Assembly (NCBI GenBank): GCA_023231475.1
Contig: JALJEE010000525.1
Location: 1-64,000 of the forward strand
Direction of reading: 5' to 3'
From: Seison nebaliae
Taxonomy: Eukaryota > Rotifera > Pararotatoria > Seisonacea > Seisonidae
DNA length: 64,000 nt
The first letter of the stretch is position 1. The number at the start of each line of letters is the position of its first letter. The notes under the pieces were generated by a model that saw only the letters and a program-made list of their open reading frames with translations, did not search any database and was not told the DNA's origin. Positions 1 to 12,429 of this stretch are shown here, one piece after another. A program made the position numbers and the translations under genes.

Positions 1-39
1 GTTTTTAATTTGATCTCTATTACCGGTGTATTTTCGTGA

Positions 40-735
40 TTCAGTATTCTACCTCCAAATGACTGGATCGACATCTTAATATCTTTTCGATTTCTTTACC
101 GAGTGAAATTTGAGATGCATATTCGCTAATAAATGATTTAAGACATCCCAGCATCATCCGAATTGTTCTTTTATATGTATGATCAAGACAACGTAATGAC
201 TTTTCGATATTCGACATTTAAACTGGAAATCCATAAAACTCACAACAGTAACACACAAACAATTTCAATTTTAATTTAAGCGAAAATAACTTGTAACGAT
301 GATGGAATGAGTAGGACCGTCTAAGGAATTTACATCTTACTCTATCTAGTAACGTTGCACTTCTTTTCTTCGAGTCAATCTGACAACCAAGGAAACGCAC
401 TTCTTTAATCACTAATTTTTCTAAATCATACCTAATTGGAAATTTTGAGATGTTCGAGAGAATGAACGACTTACTCTCATTACATTCGATTGCTACTTCT
501 AATAAGCGGTTACTAATGAAATTGATAATCTTTTTACATTGTCGAACATTATTTCTGCAAATGAGAATGTCATCTGCATATGTAATGACTGCAGGAAAGA
601 ATTGCGAACCGATTCTAAATGAAAATACTCTATTTGATTTAGTAAGTATTGGATCAATCACTTTCGCATGGGATCTTTGCAAAGATCCAAGGAGCGAAAA
701 TCCATCCTTGCCTCACTCCTTTATTTATGAGATTA
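40..735 (-). mobile_element. Decayed LINE-type reverse transcriptase fragment
   Basis: Reading the minus strand, a stretch near 735-690 encodes a GVRQG-like motif followed by APW-IF, typical of RT motif B. A longer frame (682-218) carries YADDILI, the catalytic motif C of non-LTR reverse transcriptases, and below it (about 208-40) a thumb-like tail (NIEKSLRCLDHTYKRTIRMM). Motif B lies in a different frame from motif C, and a stop separates motif C from the thumb, so this is a relic. YADD rather than YLDD or YVDD favours a non-LTR (LINE) origin. No endonuclease, tail or target-site duplication is visible, and the element may continue past the window edge. Family not assigned. Confidence 0.7.
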
Positions 736-1326
736 GTTAATAAGTTAAACGAATATGTTTTCATCAGTTCCTTCACACTTTGACGACATCATCAATAAGT
801 ACATGTTTTTCTTTATTGGATTGGTTATGATTTAGACTAGAGAATTTAAATAAAATCTATGTATATAACTTAGTGTATGTAAATATTAGTCTGTATACAT
901 CAATATATTAGGGAAAAAGTAGCCTAGGAAAGTACCTTAAATATCCATTAAGAATCCAATTTTGTTTTAAACTTACAGTCTACATTATTTTTAGGATATG
1001 CATGATTTTTTTCCTTGTAAGATTCTTTTTACATTTAGTTCTTTCCTCAAGATGAACAGATAGAATTGTTCAATTAATTTCAAGTTGATCATGTTAACCA
1101 ATCTTGCAAGTGTCGCGGTTACTTATCAACAAATTTATAAGCAGTGTATAAACCAGTGTGAATGATGAAGAATTCTGATGATAAATAGTTCCAGTTAACA
1201 TTGAAATATGTTTTCCTTTTCATTTATAATTTATAGAGAATTTATTATGAGATAAGAATAATTTAAATTAAAATCCAAATACAATAGAAGAAATTTAAAA
1301 CAAAAAAAAATTGGGGATTTCAAATT
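736..1326. other. Intergenic, no feature seen
   Basis: AT-rich sequence between the RT relic and the 3' end of TTC7. I see no convincing exon, RNA gene or repeat here. The part next to 1327 is presumably the TTC7 3' UTR. Confidence 0.5.
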
Positions 1327-4300
1327 TTACCAGAATATTGACGAAGTGCCGATGTCGTTCGATGTGAGACAATGATTAAATGGTAGAATAGGAGAAGTCA
1401 TTTCATTTTGGATGCTCAATTTATAATACTCATTTGCTTCCTCCTCCTTTCCCTCCACCATCAAAATATCGCCCATGATTTCTCTGTAGGAAGAAGTTGA
1501 AGTGAAATAAGAAATCGAACATATACTAACAGACTGTGATAATCGTGTGAGTCGATGATTAAGGCATCTTGAATTAATTTTGATGCTATATTTGTACTTC
1601 GAGCTACTCCAATTCTTGTCCATTTATCACACAGCTGATTGCCACATTCATCAAATGCTTCATTAATTTCATGAATTTCCGTCTGTATTTGATGAAGGAG
1701 AACTGCAGGTTTGGAGATCTGAGCTAAATGTTTCGCATAGAATTGGAGAGTGGGCACATGTTTCGGATTGAGTGAGAGTGAAGATTTTGCGTATTCTCCA
1801 ACGATATCGAAGAGAGATTGAACACAATTCTTTTGATTCTCATCGTCGTGAGTGAAAGTGACGTGCATTTGTCGTAGAATCTCTTCATATAAATATTCGT
1901 TAAGTAATTTAGCTCGTGCTAGAAGGAATTGATAACTGAATGGTTGATATCGTTGAATTTCAGCTAAAGTCGCTTTAGCTTGATCTAATTTCCCATGTTC
2001 AATGAATAAATCACAATAATAATAAAGAATGGCGAGAAGTTGTTCCACCGATCCATTTAACGATTTTTGATTCTTATGATTCATCAACACAAACGTCAAA
2101 TTTTCTAACGGTTTCTCTGGCGATTGTCCCACAAAATTGTAGGGACTCGTTTCCACTGGTAACGGACTATCGGAGAATGATGATTGCTCATATTCCATAG
2201 AACCGAATGTCAAAAATGAAAATAAATCTTCCATTTGGACCGTCGCCTCCCAATGATCAGCTTTGGCGATTGGCAAAGCTGTTTGACATTCACGACCAGA
2301 ACCGGCAGCTGACGGAAAATATTTCGTTTTCGGATTGGCAATTCCTTGACCGAAATGACGAGGAAGACTAAGACTTCTGGATGAATGATTGGGAAGTGAT
2401 TGAAGATGGAAATAAGATTCTTTCTCTTCATTCGCCACATTCTTCCGATATCGAATCGTCGAATGTTTCAATGAATTGTGATTAAGTCTACGATTTTTGG
2501 TTCCGTGAGAAAAGGATCGTGAACGAACAGTTAAATTATTCCGTCCATGATGTTCATTCCAAATGAGTAACATCTGATGTGTGGTATCGATGGAATTATC
2601 AATATTTAAAATTTTCTCTTCAATTTTCGCTTTCGTATAAAGAAGATTTATATCGTTCTCAGCTGAAAATTCTTTAATAAGAGAATTAAGTGTACGATAA
2701 GCTTCTTCATATTTCTTCTGACCCGTCAATAACAACACATATAAATGGAGAGATTTCATTGAGTATTTTGAATAATTGAATGAAATCATCAACATGTTGA
2801 CAGCTTGTTTCAATTTGCGTTGATGTGCCAATACGAGTGCATGATAGAAATAAATATTAGCATCATTCGGATCGATATCAACAGCATATTGGAATTTATC
2901 GATAGCAGAATTGAACATCGAATTTCGATCTGTTTCACTGAAGCTTACAAAAGCTTTCAAATAAAGAACGATTCCATATAGAAGATAACCACGAAAAAAT
3001 GGTAAATTATTTCCATAATAATTAGGAATAACTTCAATATCTTTTTTATTATCCAATTCAAATGATCCCCCACTATTCACTATTTGATGTTTATAAAGAC
3101 TTATCGCTTCCTGTAACCAGTGAGTACTCTCGTTCAACCATCCGAAATCTTCGAACGCCATTCGTCCCAAATGAAGTAATATCTGCACATTACTCCTATC
3201 CATTTTATGACATTGTTTCAACATTAAATACGATCGTTGTCGTTCACCTGATGTATAGAGAATGAGTGAGAATTGATACCAAATATGGAAATTTTCGAAT
3301 GAGAATCTCATCGAATTCTCGAATGGCAAATAGAGTAATCGTGGCTGATTGTAACGGAGAGCGAAGATGGTCAATAAATTGAGAGAATCTTCAATTGCCG
3401 ATTGTGTCAGTCGGTGGACGGTTTTATTTGCTTCCGCTTCTTTTCGTATTTGACAAGCCTTTTAATAAATTAGAATTAATTAAATTAAAATTAAATTAAA
3501 ATTAAGTAATTAAATTAAAACGAGTTCGTGACTGATGTACAAAACTAGGATTGTTTCTTCTTCGTCCGATATCGGAGTGAACGCGCTAAATAAATGGACG
3601 AGAATTAATTTAAATTTTAAGAATTTCATTTTTTTTTTGACAATGGAAATATTCCTGAAAAAAGAGAGTGAAACTATTGTGGTATTGTGGATTTTGAGGA
3701 GAAAAGTTCCGCTAAGACAGAAAGTGTGTTAACACAAATTTGATGAATTCATTCAAATGAATTCGTTAGTGACAATTTGAGGTCAACGACCGATGACGGT
3801 GCTCTGAAGGAAGAAGATGATCAATAGACGACAGTGCCTGTACAGAAACTTCACTCACTTCGACAACGGAAGTAATTTTAGGATTGTCAAATGGAACGAT
3901 TTCGGTAATTTCAATCGTTTTATTCTATATTTCGATTGACTATTCGGTATCATTTTCAAATCGGACGGTAAACGATGAATCTCCGAATAACAAGTCGACG
4001 GTAACGCCCGTTTCTTCAATTGACGTGAGAGAGACGAACTGTGAGAAAGACGTGACATTGACGAGGAACACGAACGTCTTTTCCGCATATACTTTCGACT
4101 TCGTTTCAAATTTCTCAACGACTCCTCCAATTTGTTCGCCAGATATTCTTTTTCGTGTGTCAGTTCCGTTTCGAATGATAACGAATCGATAACTTTCTCC
4201 CGATAATTATTTATTCGTAAATTCGTTTCATCAACTGACGCGGCAGATCTTTTGAATTTTTTTCTTTTATTTAAATTTAAATTATTTTTCAAAAAATCTC

Positions 4301-5849
4301 TATCGTCGTCATTGTCGTTGTCGTGATCGATATCGACAACCACCGAACTATATGATAATTGTCGTGTAGCTTTTCGATCGGATTGTTTCTTTAACGCTTT
4401 ATGGAATTGTCGCGGTTGAGACGGGAGAATATTTCTTCCATTCAACAAACTCTTTTCTTTGTCACGTCCGAAAGACGACGGATGTTCATCATCCAATTTA
4501 TTATTCTTTTTTCTCTCGATGAAATTTTTGGATACTAACTCGGATTTAATGCTGCATGAATCAGCGATCGGACACATTTTCTTATTCGTTTCATCTGAAT
4601 TTGAATTTTGAATATCTGACGCTCCTTTCAACATCAATTGAGACAATTGGAAAGCCAAAATTTGTCGTAAATGTTTCGTTGCATTAATCGGTTTCAATTG
4701 AAGATGATAACGGAAATTACCAATCGCTTTCTTCAACTCTTTATTTTCGATGGAGAAAGTGGATGCTGTATGAATTCCCCATTCGATAAATACTCCGATT
4801 TCCGCTTTCTTCAATATAACATCATTGACGAACGGTAAAAGAAATTCTTTATTATAATTATATTTTGAAAGAATATCTCGAAAACTATGAAAAAAATCGA
4901 TAAATTCTCTCACTTCTTCATCACTTTTTGATGATTTTATATAATTTCCATCATGTTCTTGGAAATATGTGTCGATATCAGAAATTACTTTACTTTGTGG
5001 CATTTCATTCCGATTCGTCGCCGTATGATAAGTAAGAATATAAATGAAATAAAATCCCAAATCAGAAACACAATTGAAAAGAAGATGAAGAAATTTCATT
5101 AGACGAATCTTCTCACGTTGATGATCTTCATGAGACTTCTTATGATGATGATGAATTTCATAATTCTCATCCGAATTTAATTCATTACTTTTCTGCTTCT
5201 TTTTATGATGGGAATGATGAGAGTGATGGTCGCCACGTTTCGAATGATAATTATGTTGGAAACTATTCAAATTGGAAACAGTTCGATCGAGTGGAACATT
5301 TGTCATTTTTTTCTTCGTAATATCATCCAATCGTCTCATCATGACACAAGTACGACAAATAATCGATTCGATGATCAATTGTAATTCTCTCATTCCACTC
5401 AATGTTTTTCGATGATGATGGAAATCCTTCTCAAATCGATCGATCAAATTCAAAACTTCTTCGTCATCTTTCTTCAATAAACTCGATTTTATACACAACA
5501 ACATTACTTGTGACTTGATCACTTTCAATTTCTCCATTTCTACCGTCTCTTTTAAAACCGTCGTCCGATTCATCATATTTGTTACACTCTGCAATAATCG
5601 ATCAATCGAATTATCCAAAACTAATAATTCATCTCTTTTTTTATTAATGATTTCCAAATCATTCGTTATGTTCAATGAAATAAATTGTTCCAATTCACTC
5701 TCCAAATGAATCATCGACGAAAGACAATCGTCGATGGAATTCGGTTTCATTATCATCTTCTTCATCGAACCCAATCGACTCCATTCGCATTCGAGACGAC
5801 ATCTCTCAATCTCAATCTCTCCCTTACTCAAATTCTTTTGATTTGTCAT
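1327..5849 (-). CDS. TTC7: TTC7-like TPR scaffold of the PI4KIIIalpha complex
   Basis: Four exons join in phase: 5849-3859, 3654-3522, 3458-1535, 1481-1327, giving about 1400 aa. In known animals TTC7 holds PI4-kinase alpha at the plasma membrane with EFR3 and FAM126. The start matches the TTC7 N-terminus (EIEIERCRLECEWSRL), the middle matches the segment with LGFYF and the FRYHLQLKP helix, exon 2 supplies the EEET-L-L-Y-I block, and exon 3 carries the FENFHIWYQFSL block and TPR helices. The last exon ends in the family signature MTSPILPF. The protein is far longer than vertebrate TTC7 (about 850 aa) because of a His/Lys-rich insert near residues 205-250 and a low-complexity insert near 425-660. 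Donors are GTGAGT, GTTTTA and GTCTGT; the last junction is the least certain. Confidence 0.9.
3464..3520. repeat. AAATT-type simple repeat in TTC7 intron 2
   Basis: The 63-nt intron between exons 2 and 3 is almost entirely a TAAATTAAAATTAAAT-like simple repeat, leaving practically no polypyrimidine tract before the acceptor on the minus strand. Confidence 0.6.
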
Positions 5850-6506
5850 TCTTTTTCATCGATATTAATCAGTTCAAACCCGTAGCAACCAATTATTGGT
5901 CAATTATAAAATTTTCATTCAAAAATTTTTTTTTCAATAATTTCATCAAACCACTCAATTCATCGGAATTTAATGAGCTTCACATTCATATCTTATTTCT
6001 TCTTCGATTTTTTATTAATTATTAATATTGAAATGTCTTTCATGGAATTGTCGCCATGATAATTATAAAAAGTTTCTGATAATCAATTTCTAGAATTGTT
6101 CGTAAATTTAACGGTTTTCCAACGATAATCATTCTTGTTGTGTAAATAATGGAAATTCAAGGAAAATTATTGTCTGTTGTATATATAGAATTTATTTCTA
6201 CGTATTATATTTATTCTCCAAAAAACATCCTTCTCGATTATTAAACCATCAAAGCGGAAATTCGAATAATTTCGGGCAAGAAAGTTTCCGTTGATACTTC
6301 TCCTTATTTGTTTATAGTTTCAAGGTAAAAAAAGATTTAAAATGGAGAATGAGAGAGAGAGAGAGAGAGAGAAATGTTTACTTAATTTCAAATTAAAGTC
6401 AAATAAATAAAAAGAAAATTTCATCTGTTTATCGAAATGAATTTACAGGTGGAAAATTAGAATGAAAACGAAAAGATGAAGAATGAGATGAAGGTAGGGA
6501 TGAGAT
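5850..6506. other. Intergenic between TTC7 and the DegT-like gene
   Basis: AT-rich, with a (GA)n run near 6354-6372. It should contain the TTC7 promoter (minus strand) and the 3' UTR of the next minus-strand gene. No other exon is seen. Confidence 0.5.
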
Positions 6507-8777
6507 TCAGAATTTAGGATATTGTTTCTTCGAATTCTCCACAATCTTCACGAACAATTTCGGTGATGGAAAGAATGGTTTGTGGGAGATGGACGATCTC
6601 CCGCAAAATTTCGGTATTCGCAGATAGAATTGAAAGAATGGTTCCGGATGAATAGCGATCAACAATTTCTTCAAAATAATATTGATGTCCTCCGCTTTTA
6701 CGAGTCGATTGATGGGCAAATAAATGACATGATCCATAATGAAATCGGAGGAGAAAACGGAATTATTTTCTTCTGAATTCAAAAAAGAATTTTCGATTAA
6801 TTGTTCGATGAAACAATCGAACGTTGTTGAGTTTCTTAATTGATTGGGAATATCTACTTTCTTTTTCTCATTTCCATTTGATTGATGATTTTTGGTGAGA
6901 TATCGAGATCGTCTTTCAGCATTAGATTTTAACGGTTGAATAGTAGATTGATAACGACATGATGATTCCATATTATTCTTATAACAATGACAATTGATGG
7001 ATTGACAAAGACGTCGATTGAGATGTGAAGTAAAATTGTCGTTATTTGTGATAATTGTATGGAGACTATTCAATTGAGTAGCGCCAATATATGTATCAAT
7101 TCCGATGGAATAAAGACGATATAATAATCGCTGTGGATTCACCACCACACACGGATAAAGCCAACAATAAATATTTTTCTTATTATTCTCATTTAATTTC
7201 TGGAGATTATGACAAAATGAAATCGATTTTAAATTAAGTAATTGATTAATTGAACCGGGTGGAAGACATTTAGATTGGAAAAGAGAAATATCGAAATAAT
7301 TTTCCGTCTCTTCTAATACATCTTTGGGAATAATTTCTAATAATTTCTTCGTAATAATTTTCAAATTTTTTGTTGTTGTTGTTTGATTGAATTGAACGAA
7401 GAACAATAAACATTCGTTAATAATCGATCGATGATTGATGGGAGATAATCGATTAATTTTATCATTTACAATTGTCAAATGTTCGAGAAGATGTCGAGTG
7501 AAACGATGAATAATATGGAATTGTTTGTGATGGAATGAATTATAATCGAATTGATTGAAACGTTCGATCATCCAACTCAATTGGAAATTAGAATATTTTA
7601 TTCGAATTTGTTCTAGAAATTTGAGTCGTTCATCAGTCGTAGTCAATTTAGAGAAATCGAACGATCTCAATTTACTTACCACAATTTGAGAGTGATCGAT
7701 ATTAAGTGAATCGGAAATGAGATTAGCTTTATGGATGAAAGTTGAATTATTGAGAACTTGATAAATGAGAAAATATTTGAAATATTTCCAAAATAATTGA
7801 GTGGATGTTTGAACTCGATTCTCTTCTACTCCATCATGAATGTAATCATAAATTCTCTTATCTTTAATGAATGCGACACCTCCTCCGAATGTCGTACAAA
7901 ATTTTATAATTCCAAAACTATAAAGTGAAATATCAGGAATCATTTCATTCCGATCATGTAACCAGGAATATTCGAACAGATCATTAAAACCATGGAATCC
8001 TTCCGCCACATCTTCAATAATATGGAACGAATAGAGTTTGGAGAGTTGATGGAATCGTTTCCACCACATTCCAGCCATTCCCATAATCTTCCCATAAATA
8101 TGTGCCACCAATACATATTTCACCGGTCTCTTCAACGTATCACGAGCATGATGTAAAAGTGAAATTAGATGATAAAGTGACGGAGTTAATGTCAACATAT
8201 CCATTTGCCATGATAAAATGTTTAATTCATGTGCACGACCAATATGACTCATCATAGGAATGTTGATGGATGTCATGACACAAGAATAATTTTTATTTTC
8301 AAAATTTTCAATTGACGATTGAGATGAGAAATAAGCATCCAATCCTGTACGAACGGAATATAAGGGATAAACATATCCATTCCTTACCAATCGACAATGA
8401 TCAGCGATTTGACGCACATAATTCAATCGGACCAATTCCTCCTCCTTCACCAATTGCACCACAAAATTGAAATTGAAGAATTTTAATAAGAATTTCAATT
8501 GTTGTCGAAAACAAACGAAATTCTTCAACAAATAATAGAAAACTTTGAAGAAATCGAATTGGGAACAATCTGAATTTAAGATAAATGAAAATTCAATTTA
8601 AAAAAAATCATAATTAAAGACAATTTACTTTTTCAAATAAAGAAATGAGTAACCGATAAAAACACTTTTGTAGATGATAGAACATATCCGCTTCTCGGAG
8701 AACCATTTATATCTGGAATTGATAGCGATCTCTATCACATTCTGTTCTTTCTCCTCCATTTCTTCAAATTTTGCCAT
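6507..8777 (-). CDS. DegT/DnrJ/EryC1-like PLP-dependent enzyme, large
   Basis: The frame open from 8531 to the stop at 6507 gives 674 aa. Its first 350 residues follow the fold-type I aminotransferase plan of the DegT (sugar aminotransferase) family: YPLYSVRTGLDAYF as the N-terminal helix, IIEDVAEGFHG with the Asp that contacts the PLP ring nitrogen (about residue 174), and SFGIIK followed by a Gly-rich turn, the expected Schiff-base Lys (about residue 210). The C-terminal half is not recognised. Coding-like sequence continues upstream (MAKFEEMEEK from an ATG at 8777 to about 8634, ending near a GTAAAT donor), so the true start probably lies there, but I could not fix the junction. Substrate unknown; bacterial relatives make amino sugars. 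Confidence 0.6.
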
Positions 8778-9872
8778 CCAATTTCCAATTTTCTTCAATT
8801 TCTCATTCCAAATTTTAGTCTTTCAAATTTCTCCCACAATTCCCGTAATCTTTCATTCGGAAATTTTTCTAAGCTATTCATTTGAGACGTCACATTTAAT
8901 TTATTTTATTCTTTATGTCACTGCTCACTTACTCTTTCTCTCTCTCCCTCTCTTGTCGATAGAAAACTGAGCTCTTCCTAACACTTAATTAAATGTCAAT
9001 TAATTTCCCTTCACCATTTATACGTAAGAGATAAATATCGATTGTGTCAAATAAAATGAAAGTAGAATAATATTATTCTCTGTTTATATGTGATTTAATA
9101 TCGATAAAACTTCCTTATTTGTGAGTTTAATTTGCATAATTATCTAACTTATAGTTATAATATTGATTCAGTCGTTCCTTTCATTATTGGGAAGAAATAT
9201 AAATTAATTAATTGAAATTTTATTAAATATTTACCAATTCGACGTTTACAAGTTCAAGTACGATTGTGATGACTAAATTAGACTACTTAAATAGTGAGAT
9301 AGATTGAGATTATTTTAATAAAAAATTAATTACCTTCCAAAATCACAAAACAACTCACTGTACTTTCTACAAATTATGAACAACCAATTTTCTATCAATC
9401 TCAATTTCATCTCCTTCTACTCCATAAAAAAAAATATATATATATTCTCCTTCTTCTTCATTTCATATCTACCTCACTATATATATATATATAAATCTTT
9501 TAAAATATATTAGAACTTAAATAAAATCGTTCAATAACAAATTATAATTTTAAATAGAATGATTTATCGTTCATGAAATGAAGGTAATTAATTTTAATTG
9601 GAATTTATGTTACAAAAATTAAATATGTTATTATAATTATTTCAGATTAATAAATTTTTGATGACATTCCGTAAGCTTAAAATTCAAATTTTTAAAAATC
9701 AGAAAACTATCTGAAATTGAATCAGAGAAAATAATTTGGAATTTGGTACATGAACCAGTTCAAAATACATATACCCGTTGTACAATATTAATTTTCTCTT
9801 CATAATTTTAGTTTAAGAAAAAAGACAGTTTAGTTTATTAATAAAAATTTTATCGTTGTATATCATTCGAGA
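8778..9872. other. Intergenic between divergent genes
   Basis: Very AT-rich spacer between the minus-strand PLP enzyme gene and plus-strand MCM7, so it probably holds both promoters. (AT)n runs occur near 9430-9445 and 9479-9494. A minus-strand coding-like scrap (MNSLEKFPNERLRELW, near 8886-8830) could be a further 5' exon of the PLP gene. Confidence 0.4.
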
Positions 9873-12248
9873 ATGCAGTCGAATCTCCGCGATTATTCGA
9901 GTGATGTTGATAAGTTACAGAGCTTCCTCCAACATTATTATCGTGAAGGAGGAAAAGAGAATTTGGGAGAAGGAAAACAATTTGTGTATGCAAATAAATT
10001 GTTAGATTTGGCACGTCGCGATGTCCAAACGATAATTATCGATTTGGATGATGTGAAGGAACATGATGTGGAATTGTTCGAACAAATCGAAAGGAATGCG
10101 AAGAGATATCGATCATTGATTGAGGGAGCGATCGATGATTTGCTTCCAAAATTGCGAACTGATGTTTTGGGGAATGCCGACATTCCCATCAAAGATACTC
10201 TCGATATTTACATTCAACATCGTCTCCAAATCGAGAAGGATGTTCGTGACGATATCATGTCGTCAGGAAGTGCTCTACCAGATGCAGTGAATGCAGATCC
10301 ACGACGGAAATTTCCTGCTCAATTATTAAGAAGATTCGAAGTGTTTTTTTCCATGGACAATTCATCGAAAAGTTTGACAGTTCGAAGTGTTCGTGCTCAT
10401 CATATCGGTCGTCTGATTAAGGTTCGAGGAGTAATTATTAGAGCGTCGGAAGTATCACCTTTAATTCAAGTGGCGACTTATACATGTGATCAATGTGGAG
10501 CGGAAACATATCAGCCAATAAGTGGAATGTCATTCAATCAATTAAGTGATTGTCCCTCCCAAGATTGTACGATGAATAAAAGTGGTGGGAAATTATTGTT
10601 ACAAACGAGAGGATCGAAATTTATTCGATTTCAAGAATTACGTCTTCAAGAATTATCAAATGATGTACCAGTGGGCGATGTGCCACAAAGTGTTGTGTTA
10701 CATTGTTCAGGCGACAACACTCGAATATGTCAACCAGGAGATCATGTGGAAATTACAGGAATTTATTTACCATCAGCACGACGAGCATATAATCCTAATC
10801 AAGGATTAATTGCTGATAGTTATATTGAAGTTCATATAATAAAGAAAGTGGAGAAAGCTGGTGACACGTACGATGAACGATTAATGACAGACGAAGAAGC
10901 TCAACAAATGGCCGATCGACCTGATCTTTATGAAACACTAGCGGCATCGATTTGTCCCGAAATTTATGGACATATCGATTTGAAAAAAGCGTTATTATTG
11001 GTATTGATTGGTGGAACGGTTTATAATCGTGGATCATCAGATAAAATGAAAATTCGAGGAAATGTCAATGTATGTCTTATGGGCGATCCTGGTGTTGCGA
11101 AATCGCAAATGTTAGATTTCGTCCATCGAATTAGTGAACGTGCACAATATACGACTGGTCGTGGATCATCAAGTGCAGGCTTAACGGCTTCCGTTATTAA
11201 AGATCCGAAAACGGGCGATTTCTCATTGGAAGGTGGAGCTCTGGTATTGGCCGACGGTGGAATTTGTTGTATTGATGAATTTGATAAAATGCAAGATCAG
11301 GATCGTGTAGCTATTCATGAAGTGATGGAACAACAAACAGTTTCGATAGCGAAAGCTGGTTTAATGATGAAATTGAATGCCAGATGTGCCATATTAGCTG
11401 CCGCTAATCCTGCATATGGTCGTTATAATCCAAATCGATCCATCGAAGCTAACATTGCAATGCCAGCATCGTTATTATCGAGATTCGATTTATTATTTCT
11501 CGTTCAAGATATTCCCAGTCGTGACAATGATTTACGATTAGCAAATCATATTTCTTATGTCCATCAACATCGAGAAGCACCGTCATCTAATAAAGGTAAT
11601 GGACGTCGTCAGAAAAATGTAGTGAATTCATTTGATATTGAAACTCTTAGAAAATATATCGCTTATGTGAGAAAACATTCAGCTAATGAAATACCAGTAT
11701 CAATTCCTGATGATTTATCCGAATTATTAGTAAATGCTTATGTAGAAATGAGAAGTCAAGCTAGAGATGGATTAACTACAGCGTCTTATGCTCAAAAAGC
11801 TAATTCTTATTTGTACACTTCACCGAGGAATTTGTTGGCACTTGTTCGAATGAGTACGGCATTAGCACGACTTCAATTACATAATAGTGTTTCACGCGAA
11901 GATGTTTTCGAAGCTATCCGATTAATGGAAGCGAGTAAAGACACGATAACTTCGGCACTTTCAAAATTACAAAATGCGAGAAATAAATCAAGAAATAATG
12001 TCACGAGTTATGTCGATCAAATTTATCGGAAATTGAGAGATATGTTAAAGAAGGAGGAAATGTTGAAAACGGAAGACGATGAGAATTTAGACGAAGAAAT
12101 CTCCATCTCGTTGGTTGATGCCAAACAAACAATTCTCAAATTGGGATACACTCTCCCTCAATTCAATGAAACGATCGAATGTTATGAACAATTGGGTATC
12201 TGGAATATGAACATCGCACACACAAGACTATGTCTCTTATGTAAATGA
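9873..12248 (+). CDS. MCM7: MCM7, replicative helicase subunit
   Basis: An intronless 791-aa frame (human about 719). MCM7 is one of six ATPase subunits of the MCM2-7 helicase that unwinds DNA at replication origins and forks in the nucleus. Visible parts: the MCM7-type N-terminus (LRDYSSDVDKLQSFLQ), a C4 zinc element at Cys205, 208, 227 and 232, Walker A GDPGVAKSQ (404-412), Walker B CCIDEFDK (around 465-472), and arginine finger SRF (536-538). TYTCDQCGAETYQPI is diagnostic of MCM7 within the MCM family. The extra length lies mostly in the C-terminal part, around residues 575-590 and in the winged-helix region. The ATG at 9873 matches the family N-terminus. An AATAAA lies shortly downstream, near 12307. 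Confidence 0.97.
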   Translation: MQSNLRDYSSDVDKLQSFLQHYYREGGKENLGEGKQFVYANKLLDLARRDVQTIIIDLDDVKEHDVELFEQIERNAKRYRSLIEGAIDDLLPKLRTDVLGNADIPIKDTLDIYIQHRLQIEKDVRDDIMSSGSALPDAVNADPRRKFPAQLLRRFEVFFSMDNSSKSLTVRSVRAHHIGRLIKVRGVIIRASEVSPLIQVATYTCDQCGAETYQPISGMSFNQLSDCPSQDCTMNKSGGKLLLQTRGSKFIRFQELRLQELSNDVPVGDVPQSVVLHCSGDNTRICQPGDHVEITGIYLPSARRAYNPNQGLIADSYIEVHIIKKVEKAGDTYDERLMTDEEAQQMADRPDLYETLAASICPEIYGHIDLKKALLLVLIGGTVYNRGSSDKMKIRGNVNVCLMGDPGVAKSQMLDFVHRISERAQYTTGRGSSSAGLTASVIKDPKTGDFSLEGGALVLADGGICCIDEFDKMQDQDRVAIHEVMEQQTVSIAKAGLMMKLNARCAILAAANPAYGRYNPNRSIEANIAMPASLLSRFDLLFLVQDIPSRDNDLRLANHISYVHQHREAPSSNKGNGRRQKNVVNSFDIETLRKYIAYVRKHSANEIPVSIPDDLSELLVNAYVEMRSQARDGLTTASYAQKANSYLYTSPRNLLALVRMSTALARLQLHNSVSREDVFEAIRLMEASKDTITSALSKLQNARNKSRNNVTSYVDQIYRKLRDMLKKEEMLKTEDDENLDEEISISLVDAKQTILKLGYTLPQFNETIECYEQLGIWNMNIAHTRLCLLCK

Positions 12249-12429
12249 AGTGAAAATGTGAATAATTTGAAATCTTCTTAACGAATAACAACTTTTCTTT
12301 TTTGTGAATAATAAACTGAATACTGATTATCATCATTTTTGAATATCATCATTTACCGACGAAAATTTCTACTTTAAATATTCAAATGAAATTTTCTTTT
12401 CTCCAAATTTTTCTCTTGTTTCTATAAAA

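Noticed and set aside
3884-4192. Plus-strand frame of 102 codons
   Set aside because: It is antisense to TTC7 exon 1, whose protein shows clear homology.
8674-8970. Plus-strand 98-codon frame rich in Phe, Ser and Ile
   Set aside because: It lies antisense to coding-like 5' sequence of the minus-strand PLP enzyme gene and looks like its shadow.
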